Assembly (NCBI GenBank): GCA_024695815.1
Contig: JAILHK010000028.1
Span: 28,612-92,611, forward strand
Length of the DNA: 64,000 nucleotides
Direction: 5' to 3'
Source: Prevotella sp.
GTDB lineage: Bacteria > Bacteroidota > Bacteroidia > Bacteroidales > Bacteroidaceae
Made by a program: the position numbers and the translations under genes. Below, in pieces: positions 16,132 through 25,026 of the stretch. A model generated the notes under the pieces. That model did no database searches. It worked only from the letters and a program-made list of their open reading frames with translations, and had not been told where the DNA came from. Each line of letters opens with the position of its first letter. Position 1 is the stretch's first letter.

Positions 16132-17124
16132 TTAGTTCTTTTCTTTGTAGATCACTTTGTTGGCACCACTTGTGATTTTCAATGCCTCGGGGTGCTCCTT
16201 GATAAACGAGTCGATGTGGCGCACGCGCTTCTCTTCGAGTATTTCGTCCATGGCAATCAGGATGCCAGTCTCCTCCACATCGCCGAAGCCATAGTTGATA
16301 GCTGTGCCGAACAGTTTCATGGTGGGCGAGAGACTCATATAGGCATTGACCAATGGTGGTATGTTATAGCCCAACTTACGAATCTCGCGGTTCAGTATCT
16401 TATAGTCTTCTTTGAATGAATTTTCGCAGAACAGACGTTTCATGTCCTCCTCGTTAGCCTCGATTTTCAGCGGTTTCATCGGGATAACCAGCTTCTCTTT
16501 GTCGTCGAAGTGCTTCTTCAGGAAGTATAGAATCATGTCGCGTCCCTCGCGAATGTACGAGGGGTACATGGTCATCTTGCCGAAAAAATACTTCACGTTT
16601 GGCATAATCACCGTCAGTGCGCCCAGACCATCCCACAGGTTGTCGAGTGCAAACAAGCTCTTGGCACCCATCTTCGAACTCTGATAGGGTAGACTCACAA
16701 ACGAACGGCCCAGCTCTATGGTGTAAGGCATGTACTCCTTCAGAAACTTTTCAGAGAAGTGGAACATGTGGCTGGTGGCCAGATGGGGCTGACCATTACT
16801 GTCTATATCCCATTTGTTGCCCTCCAGATAGCGGTAGCCGCCAATGATTTCCTCGGCCTCCGGGTTCCAGACGATGAGCTGCTTGTAGCAGTTCTCGCAG
16901 GTGTCGAACTCGTCGATGTCCACCTCCTTGCCAGTGCCACCTCCTGCTTCGCGAAAAGCAATCTCGCGCAGACGCCCAATTTCGCGCATCACATTGGGCG
17001 CGTTATGAGCCGTGACAACGTAGATCAGGTTGTTGCTCTTGTTAGTCATGCGCAACTGTCGCTCAGGAGTGAGTTCGCTCTTGAGCACTTCGGCGGGTAC
17101 TGGATCAATAATCGGCTGTTCCAT
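16132..17124 (-). CDS. glsB: GlsB-type GNAT N-acyltransferase (glycine lipid / ornithine lipid synthesis)
   Basis: 330 aa. The first half has the acyltransferase fold of the OlsB/GlsB family: REIGRLREIAFREAGGGTGKEVDIDEFD, cut here as two blocks around residues 47-75, then IGGYRYLEG and YTIELGRSFV. In Bacteroides thetaiotaomicron GlsB adds a 3-hydroxy fatty acid to glycine, giving the lyso-lipid that GlsA finishes. Cytosolic face of the membrane. It is 20 bases downstream of glsA in the same operon, the same pairing seen in Bacteroides. The C-terminal 120 residues (LNREIRKLGYNIPPLVNAYM) continue the hemolysin-like acyltransferase domain. Confidence 0.85.
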   Translation of the reverse strand: MEQPIIDPVPAEVLKSELTPERQLRMTNKSNNLIYVVTAHNAPNVMREIGRLREIAFREAGGGTGKEVDIDEFDTCENCYKQLIVWNPEAEEIIGGYRYLEGNKWDIDSNGQPHLATSHMFHFSEKFLKEYMPYTIELGRSFVSLPYQSSKMGAKSLFALDNLWDGLGALTVIMPNVKYFFGKMTMYPSYIREGRDMILYFLKKHFDDKEKLVIPMKPLKIEANEEDMKRLFCENSFKEDYKILNREIRKLGYNIPPLVNAYMSLSPTMKLFGTAINYGFGDVEETGILIAMDEILEEKRVRHIDSFIKEHPEALKITSGANKVIYKEKN

Positions 17125-17144
17125 GATTTCGTTTGCTTGTATCT

Positions 17145-17978
17145 TTAAGGTGCTAATTCGTAAACTTGTTTTTGAACTGTTTTAGCCCACTCCGTAGGTG
17201 TCTTGTCGTTGGTGAACGACTCCCATGGTATAGGTTTTCCAAATGTGATGGTAAAAGTGTTGCCCGTGTTCTTGAACATCTCGTCGGCCAGGAAAAGCAT
17301 GGCGATGTTTACCTTCTTGACGTAGCGGTCGCTGATGTTCGAGAGTCGGTAGAAGAAGTTGCTGTTGTGACCCTCGAAATAGATGGGTACCACGTCGCGA
17401 TGCGTCTCGATGCTCTTGGCGATGAACGTCTTCTTCCACTGCAGATCGCAGATTTTGCCATTGCGCTTGCGCGAGCAGAGCCCTGCGGGGAACATCAGGA
17501 TGTGTGTGTCGGCCTTGAAACCCGCCTCGATCATGGCGGGGAAGTTGCGCGACTGCTTGCCGGTTAGGTTGATGGGAATGCACAAAGGTGCTAGTCCCGG
17601 CAGGTTCATCAGCAAGTCGTTGACCAGATAGCGGAAGTTATCGTCGTAGTGCTCGCCGATGACAGAGCCGATGGCAATGCCGTCGATACCCCCTAATGGG
17701 TGGTTGCTTACGAACGTATAGCGCTTGGGGTCGTCCTTGGCAGGCAGGTTCTCCAGTCCTCTCACCTCAATCTTCACATTCAGAAAGTTGATGGCCGCCT
17801 TTAGCCACGGCGTGCCTTTCAGGTCGCGGGCGCTCCAGAGGAACTCGTTGATTTGGTCTTCATGGACAATGTGCTTTAGCCACCAAACGAGTGGGCTAGG
17901 CACCCAACGAGCTTTGCTGCCCATTTTGCCTTTCAGTACCTTGTCTATATCAATGGTCTTCTCCATTTGCTTCTTCAT
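17145..17978 (-). CDS. glsA: GlsA-type O-acyltransferase (PlsC/LPLAT domain)
   Basis: 277 aa. Acyltransferase box NHPLGGIDG (H-x4-D) followed by FPAGLCSRKRNG and the third block VVPIYFEGHNSNFF, the order of LPLAT enzymes. It should transfer a second fatty acid to the hydroxyl of N-acyl-glycine, completing glycine lipid (serinolipid precursors in this phylum). The ATG at 18002 is upstream of the -7 box, so ATG 17978 (MKKQMEKT) is chosen; ATG 17966 is possible. First gene of glsA-glsB. Confidence 0.83.
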   Translation of the reverse strand: MKKQMEKTIDIDKVLKGKMGSKARWVPSPLVWWLKHIVHEDQINEFLWSARDLKGTPWLKAAINFLNVKIEVRGLENLPAKDDPKRYTFVSNHPLGGIDGIAIGSVIGEHYDDNFRYLVNDLLMNLPGLAPLCIPINLTGKQSRNFPAMIEAGFKADTHILMFPAGLCSRKRNGKICDLQWKKTFIAKSIETHRDVVPIYFEGHNSNFFYRLSNISDRYVKKVNIAMLFLADEMFKNTGNTFTITFGKPIPWESFTNDKTPTEWAKTVQKQVYELAP

Positions 17979-17989
17979 ATAACGGAATG

Positions 17990-17997
17990 CAAAAGTA
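17990..17997 (-). promoter_or_regulatory. -7 box (TACTTTTG) of glsAB
   Basis: Perfect TAnnTTTG on the minus strand, 12 bases before the chosen glsA ATG. Confidence 0.65.
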
Positions 17998-18017
17998 CGC
18001 AAAAACTTTCATTTTCA

Positions 18018-18041
18018 GCACATTTTTGCCTTAAAATGTGC
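18018..18041. promoter_or_regulatory. Perfect inverted repeat between glsA and mraZ promoters
   Basis: GCACATTTT - 6 bases - AAAATGTGC, nine paired bases. It sits just upstream of the glsAB promoter; could be an operator or a hairpin. No T-tract. Confidence 0.5.
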
Positions 18042-18069
18042 AATTTTACATAAATTAAGATAATTTAGT

Positions 18070-18108
18070 GACATCGCCCAAAAACGCCCGAGTGTGTAAT
18101 GCGATGTC
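18070..18108. promoter_or_regulatory. Second inverted repeat upstream of mraZ
   Basis: GACATCGC and GCGATGTC, perfect 8-bp arms 23 bases apart. Function unknown; followed by an A-rich tract on the plus strand. Confidence 0.4.
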
Positions 18109-18153
18109 TTAAAAAAAGAAAAAATGAAATTTTTTAGTTGTTTGATAAAAATT

Positions 18154-18181
18154 TGTGGGGAAATGTGGGGGATTGTGGTGG
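18154..18181 (+). promoter_or_regulatory. MraZ operator: three 10-bp direct repeats
   Basis: TGTGGGGAAA, TGTGGGGGAT and TGTGGTGGAA in tandem. MraZ is known to bind GTGGGN-type repeats at 10-bp steps and to repress its own operon. Here they occupy the -33 region of the mraZ promoter, so binding should block polymerase. Confidence 0.85.
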
Positions 18182-18189
18182 AAATTGAT

Positions 18190-18197
18190 TACTTTTG
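18190..18197 (+). promoter_or_regulatory. -7 box (TACTTTTG) of the dcw cluster
   Basis: Perfect TAnnTTTG, 28 bp before the mraZ ATG and 9 bp after the MraZ repeats. Confidence 0.75.
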
Positions 18198-18225
18198 CAT
18201 CCGAGAGTCTATAATTATTGTTCGC

Positions 18226-18681
18226 ATGCGATTTTTAGGTAACATAGAAGCCAAGACCGACGCAAAAGGGCGCGTGTTTCTGCCAGCTTCCTTCCGTAAG
18301 GTGCTGCAGGCAGCTGGCGAGGAAGTGCTGGTGATGCGCAAGGATGTGCATCAGAAGTGCTTGGTGCTCTATCCTGAATCGACATGGAACCGCCGCATGG
18401 ATGCGCTGCTAGAGCGCGTCAGCGAGTGGGACGACGTGGGGCAACAGGTGTTGAGACAATATGTCTCGGAGGCCGAGGTGCTGACGCTCGACGGCAATGG
18501 CCGTTTTCTAATACCCAAGCGCTACCTGCAGATGGCAGAGATTGAACAGTCGGTACGCTTCATCGGTATGAACGATGCCATCGAGATATGGGCTGCGGAG
18601 AAGACCTTAGAGCCATTCCTGAGTCAGGAAGAGTTTGCTCAGAAATTGAAACAAATCATGAATAGCAAGGTAATTGGATGA
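18226..18681 (+). CDS. mraZ: Transcriptional regulator MraZ
   Basis: 151 aa with two SpoVT/AbrB-type half domains, each with the DNA-binding signature: KTDAKGRVFLP (about 10-20) and LDGNGRFLIP (about 87-96). Forms a ring that recognises the repeats just upstream of its promoter and controls the dcw operon. The open frame extends to 18124, but the promoter and operator lie between, so the family-typical start MRFLGNIEAK at 18226 is used. The stop overlaps rsmH (ATGA). Confidence 0.96.
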   Translation: MRFLGNIEAKTDAKGRVFLPASFRKVLQAAGEEVLVMRKDVHQKCLVLYPESTWNRRMDALLERVSEWDDVGQQVLRQYVSEAEVLTLDGNGRFLIPKRYLQMAEIEQSVRFIGMNDAIEIWAAEKTLEPFLSQEEFAQKLKQIMNSKVIG

Positions 18682-19595
18682 TGATCAAAACAGCCGACAC
18701 ATATCATGTATCTGTCCTGCTGAAAGAAAGCGTAGAAGGACTGGCCATACGTCCCGACGGCGTCTATGTAGACGTGACGTTCGGTGGCGGCGGTCACTCG
18801 CGCCAGATTCTGCAACAGCTGACGGCCAAGGGTCATCTGTACAGTTTTGACCAGGATGCCGATGCCGAGAACAATATCGTGGCAGACGACAGGTTTACCT
18901 TTGTGAGGAGCAATTTCCGATACCTAAAGAACTGGATGCGCTATTATGGCGTAGAACAAATAGACGGTCTGCTGGCAGACTTGGGCGTGTCGTCGCACCA
19001 CTTCGACGATGCCGAACGAGGCTTCTCGTTTCGTTTCGATGCGCCACTCGATATGCGAATGAATAAACGTGCGGGTATGACTGCCGCCGACGTGGTGAAC
19101 GACTACGACGAACAGCGACTGGCAGATGTATTCTATCTTTATGGAGAACTGAAGAATGCCCGCAAGATTGCCGCCGTGCTGGCCAAGGCTCGTATGCAGC
19201 AGCGCATAGAGACCACTGGACAGTTGATGGAAATTACAGAAAAACTGTTCCAGCGCGAACGCGAGAAAAAAGAGATGACCAAGCTGTTTCAGGCCCTGCG
19301 CATTGAGGTGAACCACGAGATGGATGCCCTGCGCGAGATGTTGCTGGGCGCCTGCGATATGCTGAGACCAGGAGGACGACTGAGCGTGATTACCTATCAC
19401 TCGCTGGAGGATAGAATCGTGAAAAACGTGATGCGTACCGGCAATGCTGAGGGACGACAGGAACAAGACTTCTTTGGAAGGGTGAACAGTCCACTACACC
19501 TTATTAATAATAAAGTGACAACACCCTCTGCCGAGGAACTGGAAAAGAACCCTCGTAGTCGAAGCGCAAAATTGAGAATAGCCGAGAAAATTTAA
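18678..19595 (+). CDS. rsmH: 16S rRNA (cytosine1402-N4)-methyltransferase
   Basis: S-adenosylmethionine-dependent enzyme methylating C1402 of 16S rRNA at the decoding centre. 305 aa. SAM-binding motif VDVTFGGGGHSRQIL near residues 31-45, the substrate block LLADLGVSSHHFDDAERGFSFR, and the C-terminal ITYHSLEDRIVK. Starts at ATG 18678 overlapping the mraZ stop; an adjacent ATG at 18681 is equally possible. Second gene of the dcw cluster, its usual place. Confidence 0.97.
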   Translation: MMIKTADTYHVSVLLKESVEGLAIRPDGVYVDVTFGGGGHSRQILQQLTAKGHLYSFDQDADAENNIVADDRFTFVRSNFRYLKNWMRYYGVEQIDGLLADLGVSSHHFDDAERGFSFRFDAPLDMRMNKRAGMTAADVVNDYDEQRLADVFYLYGELKNARKIAAVLAKARMQQRIETTGQLMEITEKLFQREREKKEMTKLFQALRIEVNHEMDALREMLLGACDMLRPGGRLSVITYHSLEDRIVKNVMRTGNAEGRQEQDFFGRVNSPLHLINNKVTTPSAEELEKNPRSRSAKLRIAEKI

Positions 19596-19611
19596 AATAA
19601 CATAATGCAGA

Positions 19612-20082
19612 ATGACTAATAATGACGGAACCACCATATCCGACATGGAGCTAATCATTGATGATACGCCCATCGAGGAGGAAACTGATGAAAAGGACAA
19701 TACATCGTCGGCCTATGAGCAGTTGAAAGAACGTACTACCGAGGACGATGATGATATGACCGGTACGCTGACGCTGCGCCAGATTCTGGGCGGTGATCAC
19801 CTGCTGGTTTTCGTGCGTCATCATGTGTGGCTTATTCTGCTGATTGTATTGCTGACCACTGTCTATGTGGGCTTCCGCTATCAGTGTCAGAAAGATGTGA
19901 TCGAGATCAGCGACCTGGAGAAGGTGCTGACCGACGCTAAGTATAAAGCACTGGCCAGTTCAAGCAATCTGACGGAGCTATGCCGACAGAGCAATGTGCT
20001 GAAGGTGCTGCGCGAGAATAATGACTCGCTGCTGAAAATCAGCGATCAGCCTCCCTATATTATTAACATTCCAGAAGATTGA
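19612..20082 (+). CDS. ftsL: FtsL-like divisome protein
   Basis: 156 aa bitopic membrane protein. A long acidic cytosolic N-terminus (residues 1-60, with EEETDEKD and EDDDD), one membrane span at about 72-88 (WLILLIVLLTTVYVGF), and a short periplasmic helix with a coiled-coil look (about 95-140). Sequence is poorly conserved, but size, topology and place between rsmH and ftsI identify it as the Bacteroidetes FtsL, partner of FtsQ and FtsI. Confidence 0.85.
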   Translation: MTNNDGTTISDMELIIDDTPIEEETDEKDNTSSAYEQLKERTTEDDDDMTGTLTLRQILGGDHLLVFVRHHVWLILLIVLLTTVYVGFRYQCQKDVIEISDLEKVLTDAKYKALASSSNLTELCRQSNVLKVLRENNDSLLKISDQPPYIINIPED

Positions 20083-20091
20083 TAAAGAGTC

Positions 20092-22221
20092 GTGAGTAGG
20101 TTTAACAAGGAAAAGGTGATGCCGCGTTACTTCGCCATTGCGGTGGTGCTGACGCTGATAGGTCTGGCCGTGATTTTCAAGGCTGGCTATACCATGACTG
20201 TGGGCAGAAACTACTGGGAGGTGGTGGCTGATCGACTGAAGAGCGACAGTGACAGTGTGCGTCCTGACCGTGGAAATATCCTGAGCAGCGACGGACAACT
20301 GTTGGCCAGCAGTATTCCTGAATACATGATATTCATGGACTTCCAGCCTGGCGACCGCGAGGATACGGCATGGACCCACAAGCGCGACTCGGTGTATTAC
20401 AGCAAACTGGACAGTCTGTGCAACGGACTGCATGATATCTTCCCCGACTGGACGGCAGAGAAGTTCAAGCAACGGATGGAGGAAGGACGCAACAAGAGGC
20501 TGCGTGACGGTTCTGTCGGTGCACGCCACTGGAAGATATATCCTAAACGAATCAGCTATAACACCTATTGCGAGGTGTTGCAGTTGCCCTATTTCAACCT
20601 GCCAAAAAACAAGTACGGCTTCCATGCCGAACCTTTCGTGGCGCGCCGTCGCCCCTTCGGTTCGCTGGCTGAACGTACCATCGGCGACATCCGCAGCTTT
20701 GAAGGCGGCAAGGACACGGCTCGTTTCGGTATCGAGCTGACCTACGACTCTATCCTGCGTGGCCAGGTGGGCATCCGTCGTAAGCAGAAGGTGCTGAACC
20801 GCATGGTGCCCTTTACGGTGAAATCGCCGGTGGCTGGTGCCGATATCGTGACCACCATCGATGTGGGCATGCAGGACCTGGCCGAACAGGCGTTGATTGA
20901 AGAACTGAAGAAATGGGAGGCCTCGATGGGTGTTGTCATCCTGATGGAGGTGAAGACAGGTAATGTGAAGGCCATTGTCAACATGCGTCGCGGTGCCGAC
21001 GGCGAGTACTACGAGCGCTTCAACGACGCCATCAGTTATCGTTGTGAGCCGGGCTCGGTGTTCAAAGTGGCTTCGTTCCTGGTGGCCTTCGACGATGGTG
21101 TGATAGACACTACCTATACGATAGATACCGGTTGTGGTATCATGCAGATGCATGGTGCTAAGATGAAAGACCATAACTGGCACCGTGGTGGCTATGGCGT
21201 GATCAACGCTGCCCGTACGCTGGAGGTTAGTAGTAACATTGGCGTGAGCTATGTGATAGACAAATACTACGGCAAGAATCCTACGAAATATGTGGAAGGA
21301 CTCTACCGCGTGGGTATTGGTCAGGACCTGAAGCTCCCCATCGTGGGTTATGCACCGCCAAAGATACGTATGCCGAATACCAAGACCACGAAACGCTCGG
21401 ACTACTGGAGTAAGACCACGCTGCCATGGATGAGTATCGGTTATGAGACACAGATTGCACCTATCAATACGGTGACGTTCTACAATGCCATTGCCAACAA
21501 TGGTAAGATGATGCGCCCACGTTTCGTCGAGAAAATCGTGAAAGACGGTCAGGTGATCTACGAGACACAACCTGAGGTTATCAAAGAGCGCATCGCTAAA
21601 CCGTCGGCTGTCAAGATGATGCAGACGGTGTTGCGCCATGTGGTCAGCCAGGGACTGGGTAAGAGGGCCGGTTCGCACTCGTTCCAGGTATCTGGAAAGA
21701 CCGGTACGGCACAGGTGGCAAAGGCCGGCGGCTACAAGAGCGGTGTGGTGGACTACTGGTTGTCGTTCTGCGGTTACTTCCCATCCGACAATCCTCAGTA
21801 CAGCTGTATCGTCTGTCTGAAGAAGTCGGGACTGCCTGCTTCAGGTGGTGCCATGTCGGGTGCGGTGTTCCACAATATCTCTGAGGGCGTGATGGCCAAG
21901 AGCCTGAAGTTGAGAGTGGAGGATGCCCGCGACTCGCTGTCGGTGTTTATCCCCGACGTGAAGGGCGGCAACACGAAGAACGCGAAGTATGTGCTCGAGC
22001 ACTTGGGCATCCATACGGGCGAGATGAAGTTTGAGGCTGCGAAGACCGCTCCTCACCAGATGCCAAACACCATCGGCATGGGTGCCCGCGATGCGGTCTA
22101 TGCCGTGGAGAAACAGGGCATCAAGGTCCGTGTGAAGGGCAAAGGACGTGTGGTGCGCCAGAGCATTGAGCCTGGCAGCAGGTTGAAAGAAGGCATGATT
22201 TGTGTGCTGGAGCTGAACTAA
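20092..22221 (+). CDS. ftsI: Division-specific peptidoglycan transpeptidase (class B PBP, PBP3/FtsI) with PASTA tail
   Basis: 709 aa. One membrane span at about 13-31, PBP dimerisation domain (about 55-230), transpeptidase domain with SxxK (SVFK, Ser about 322), SxN (SSN, about 380) and KTG (SGKTGTAQ, about 536). The C-terminal 85 residues form a PASTA domain (about 625-705), as in many FtsI/SpoVD proteins. Crosslinks septal peptidoglycan with FtsW. The frame opens with GTG at 20092 (MSRFNKEKVM); an in-frame ATG at 20119 is an alternative. Nine bases downstream of ftsL. Confidence 0.96.
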   Translation: MSRFNKEKVMPRYFAIAVVLTLIGLAVIFKAGYTMTVGRNYWEVVADRLKSDSDSVRPDRGNILSSDGQLLASSIPEYMIFMDFQPGDREDTAWTHKRDSVYYSKLDSLCNGLHDIFPDWTAEKFKQRMEEGRNKRLRDGSVGARHWKIYPKRISYNTYCEVLQLPYFNLPKNKYGFHAEPFVARRRPFGSLAERTIGDIRSFEGGKDTARFGIELTYDSILRGQVGIRRKQKVLNRMVPFTVKSPVAGADIVTTIDVGMQDLAEQALIEELKKWEASMGVVILMEVKTGNVKAIVNMRRGADGEYYERFNDAISYRCEPGSVFKVASFLVAFDDGVIDTTYTIDTGCGIMQMHGAKMKDHNWHRGGYGVINAARTLEVSSNIGVSYVIDKYYGKNPTKYVEGLYRVGIGQDLKLPIVGYAPPKIRMPNTKTTKRSDYWSKTTLPWMSIGYETQIAPINTVTFYNAIANNGKMMRPRFVEKIVKDGQVIYETQPEVIKERIAKPSAVKMMQTVLRHVVSQGLGKRAGSHSFQVSGKTGTAQVAKAGGYKSGVVDYWLSFCGYFPSDNPQYSCIVCLKKSGLPASGGAMSGAVFHNISEGVMAKSLKLRVEDARDSLSVFIPDVKGGNTKNAKYVLEHLGIHTGEMKFEAAKTAPHQMPNTIGMGARDAVYAVEKQGIKVRVKGKGRVVRQSIEPGSRLKEGMICVLELN

Positions 22222-22245
22222 CAGGAATAAAAAAAAGAACAAGAT

Positions 22246-23700
22246 ATGAAACTGAAAGACATCATTAAGCGTATTGCGGTAATCAAGGTAGAAGGCAATG
22301 ACGATATCGACATTGTGGATATCGACATCGACTCACGCAAGGCTGCTGCCAGTCATCTGTTTGTGGCTATCAGAGGCACACAGACCGATGGTCACCAGTA
22401 TATTCCGAAAGCCATAGAACTGGGCGCTTCGGCTGTGCTTTGCGAGGATATGCCTGCAGAGTTGAACCCACAGGTGTGCTATGTGCAGGTGGCTTCGACT
22501 GAAACGGCCGTTGGACCGGTGGCCACGACATTCCAGGGCGACCCCACGTCGAAACTGAAACTGGTGGGCGTGACGGGTACCAATGGTAAGACAACCATCG
22601 CCACCTTATTATATAATATGTTCCGTAAGCTGGGCTATAAATGTGGTCTGCTGTCAACGGTGTGTAACTATATTGAGGACGAGGCCGTGCCTGCCAGTCA
22701 TACCACTCCCGACCCTATAGAGCTGAACCAGCTGCTGAAGCGCATGGTGGATGCCGGCTGTCAGTATGTGTTCATGGAGTGCTCTAGTCATGCCATTGCC
22801 CAGCAGCGTATCGGTGGACTGAAGTTTGCCGGTGGTCTGTTTACCAACCTGACACGCGATCACCTGGACTATCATAAGACCGTAGAGAACTATCGTAACG
22901 CCAAGAAGCAGTTCTTCGACATGTTGCCAAAGGATGCCTTCGCTATCACTAATGCCGACGATAAAAACGGCATGTTCATGGTGCAGAACACCAAGGCCGA
23001 GGTGAAGACCTACTCTACACGACAGATGGCCGACTTCCGCGGTCGCATCATCGAATGTCATTTCGAAGGCATGTACCTGGAAGTTGACGGTCGTGAGGTG
23101 GGCGTACAGTTTATAGGTAAGTTTAACGTCAGCAACCTCCTGGCCGTCTATGGCGCAGCCGTGATGCTGGGACAGAAACCTGAAGATGTGCTGCTGGTGC
23201 TGAGCACCCTGAAGAGTGTGGCAGGCAGACTGGAACCTATCCACTCGCCCGAAGGTTTTACGGCAGTGGTGGACTATGCCCACACGCCAGATGCACTGGA
23301 GAACGTGCTGAAGGCTATTCACGAGGTGATGGACGGCAAAGAAGGTAAGATCATCACCGTGTGTGGTGCCGGTGGCAACCGCGACAAGGGAAAGCGCCCA
23401 TTGATGGCGCAGGAAGCCGTGAAGCAGAGCGACCGTGTGATCATCACCAGCGATAACCCTCGTTTTGAGGAGCCACAAGACATCATCAACGATATGCTGG
23501 CGGGTCTTGACCAGAAGCAGATGAAGAAGGTGGTGAGCATTGTGGACCGTAAGGAGGCTATCAAGACAGCGGTGATGCTGGCCGAGAAGGGCGACGTCAT
23601 CCTGATTGCAGGCAAGGGCCATGAGGACTATCAGGAAGTGAAAGGTGTGAAACACCATTTCGACGACCGTGAGGTGGTGAGAGAAATTTTTGGAGTGTAG
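22246..23700 (+). CDS. murE: UDP-MurNAc-Ala-Glu : meso-diaminopimelate ligase
   Basis: Third amino-acid addition of peptidoglycan precursor synthesis. 484 aa. ATP loop [10 protein letters not shown] near residue 108-117, central block SSHAIAQQR, and the specificity loop DNPR (about 403-406) that marks meso-diaminopimelate rather than lysine ligases. So the cell wall contains mDAP, as expected for a Gram-negative bacterium. Cytosolic. The gap to mraY (54 bp) contains short 9-bp near-repeats. Confidence 0.97.
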   Translation: MKLKDIIKRIAVIKVEGNDDIDIVDIDIDSRKAAASHLFVAIRGTQTDGHQYIPKAIELGASAVLCEDMPAELNPQVCYVQVASTETAVGPVATTFQGDPTSKLKLVGVTGTNGKTTIATLLYNMFRKLGYKCGLLSTVCNYIEDEAVPASHTTPDPIELNQLLKRMVDAGCQYVFMECSSHAIAQQRIGGLKFAGGLFTNLTRDHLDYHKTVENYRNAKKQFFDMLPKDAFAITNADDKNGMFMVQNTKAEVKTYSTRQMADFRGRIIECHFEGMYLEVDGREVGVQFIGKFNVSNLLAVYGAAVMLGQKPEDVLLVLSTLKSVAGRLEPIHSPEGFTAVVDYAHTPDALENVLKAIHEVMDGKEGKIITVCGAGGNRDKGKRPLMAQEAVKQSDRVIITSDNPRFEEPQDIINDMLAGLDQKQMKKVVSIVDRKEAIKTAVMLAEKGDVILIAGKGHEDYQEVKGVKHHFDDREVVREIFGV

Positions 23701-23703
23701 TAA

Positions 23704-23739
23704 CTGTAGTGTCTGTAGTTTCTATAGAATCTATCAAAC
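23704..23739. repeat. 9-bp degenerate tandem repeat between murE and mraY
   Basis: CTGTAGTGT, CTGTAGTTT, CTATAGAAT, CTATCAAAC. Only the first two are close; may be chance. Confidence 0.4.
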
Positions 23740-23754
23740 AAGAAGAAAAAGAAT

Positions 23755-25026
23755 ATGCTATATTATATTTTTAGATTTTTAGAACAGTTCAATATTCCTG
23801 GGGCACACCTGTGGAGCTATATCTCCTTCCGCGCACTGCTGGCCCTCATCCTGTCGCTGGTTATCTCGGCATGGTTTGGCGAGTTCTTTATCAAATGGAT
23901 GAAGCGCCGCAAGATTTTCGAGACTGAGCGCGATCCGGCTATCGACCCCTTTGGCGTGGAGAAGAAGGGCGTACCCACGATGGGTGGCATCATCATCATC
24001 GTGTCTATCCTGGTGCCGGTGCTGCTGTTGGGACGTATCAGGAATATCTATCTCATCCTGATGGTGATTACCACCGTCTGGCTGGGCTTCCTGGGTTTCA
24101 TGGACGACTATATCAAGATTTTCCGCAGAAATAAAGAGGGACTGAAAGGTAAATATAAGATTATAGGACAGGTGTCTATCGGTTTTATCGTTGGACTGAC
24201 GCTCTACCTGAGTCCTGACGTGGTGATGAGGGAGAATATCTCGACACCCGTGAAGAACAAGATGGAACTGGTGAAGCATGAGGTCAAGGCGCATAAGTCG
24301 CTGAAGACAACGGTGCCTTTTACCAAACATCATAACCTGAGCTACTCGGAGATTATGTCGTTTGTGGGTAAGCATAAGGTGGCAGCAGGCTGGATCTTGT
24401 TTGTGGCCATGACCATCCTGGTGGTGACTGCCGTTTCTAATGGTGCCAACCTGAACGATGGCATGGATGGTATGTGTGCCGGCAACTCGGCCATCATCGG
24501 TGTGGTGCTGGGCATCCTGGCCTATGTGTCGTCGCACGTGGGCTTCGCCTCCTATTTCGATATTATGTTTATTCCTCACAGCGAGGAACTGGTGGTGTTC
24601 CTGTGTGCCTTTGTGGGTGCCATGATTGGTTTCTTGTGGTACAACGCCTTCCCCGCCCAGATTTTCATGGGCGACACGGGCTCGCTCACCATTGGTGGCG
24701 TGATTGGTGTGGCTGCTGTGATTATTCATAAAGAACTGTTGTTGCCCATCCTCTGTGGCATCTTCTTCGTGGAGAGTCTCAGCGTGATTATCCAAACACA
24801 GTGGTTCAAGATTATGAAGAAAAAAGGTCAGCGTGTGCGCGTGTTCCGTGCCACGCCGATACACGATAACTTTAGAAAACTAGACTCGCAGCTGGATCAG
24901 ACATCGCGCTATATCTTAAAAGGATGGCCCCATCGCCCGTTCCATGAGTCAAAGATTACTATCCGCTTCTGGATAACAACGATTATCTTGGCAGCGTTAA
25001 CGATTATAACATTGAAGATACGATGA
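23755..25026 (+). CDS. mraY: Phospho-MurNAc-pentapeptide transferase
   Basis: Makes lipid I on the cytosolic face of the inner membrane. 423 aa with about ten membrane spans. Mg-binding and active-site motifs: MDDYIK after span 3, NLNDGMDGMCAGNSA (about 233-247) and the NAFPAQIFMGDTGS block (about 299-312). It is about 60 residues longer than the E. coli enzyme, mainly by a charged loop at about 155-205 (KNKMELVKHEVKAHKSLK), a Bacteroidetes feature. Its stop overlaps murD (ATGA). Confidence 0.97.
   Translation: MLYYIFRFLEQFNIPGAHLWSYISFRALLALILSLVISAWFGEFFIKWMKRRKIFETERDPAIDPFGVEKKGVPTMGGIIIIVSILVPVLLLGRIRNIYLILMVITTVWLGFLGFMDDYIKIFRRNKEGLKGKYKIIGQVSIGFIVGLTLYLSPDVVMRENISTPVKNKMELVKHEVKAHKSLKTTVPFTKHHNLSYSEIMSFVGKHKVAAGWILFVAMTILVVTAVSNGANLNDGMDGMCAGNSAIIGVVLGILAYVSSHVGFASYFDIMFIPHSEELVVFLCAFVGAMIGFLWYNAFPAQIFMGDTGSLTIGGVIGVAAVIIHKELLLPILCGIFFVESLSVIIQTQWFKIMKKKGQRVRVFRATPIHDNFRKLDSQLDQTSRYILKGWPHRPFHESKITIRFWITTIILAALTIITLKIR

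Noticed and set aside
19978..21678. 566-codon open frame on the minus strand
   Set aside because: Antisense shadow of ftsI; composition rich in His and Arg as expected from the reverse of a coding frame.
22654..23658. 334-codon open frame on the minus strand
   Set aside because: Antisense shadow of murE; no promoter or family resemblance.
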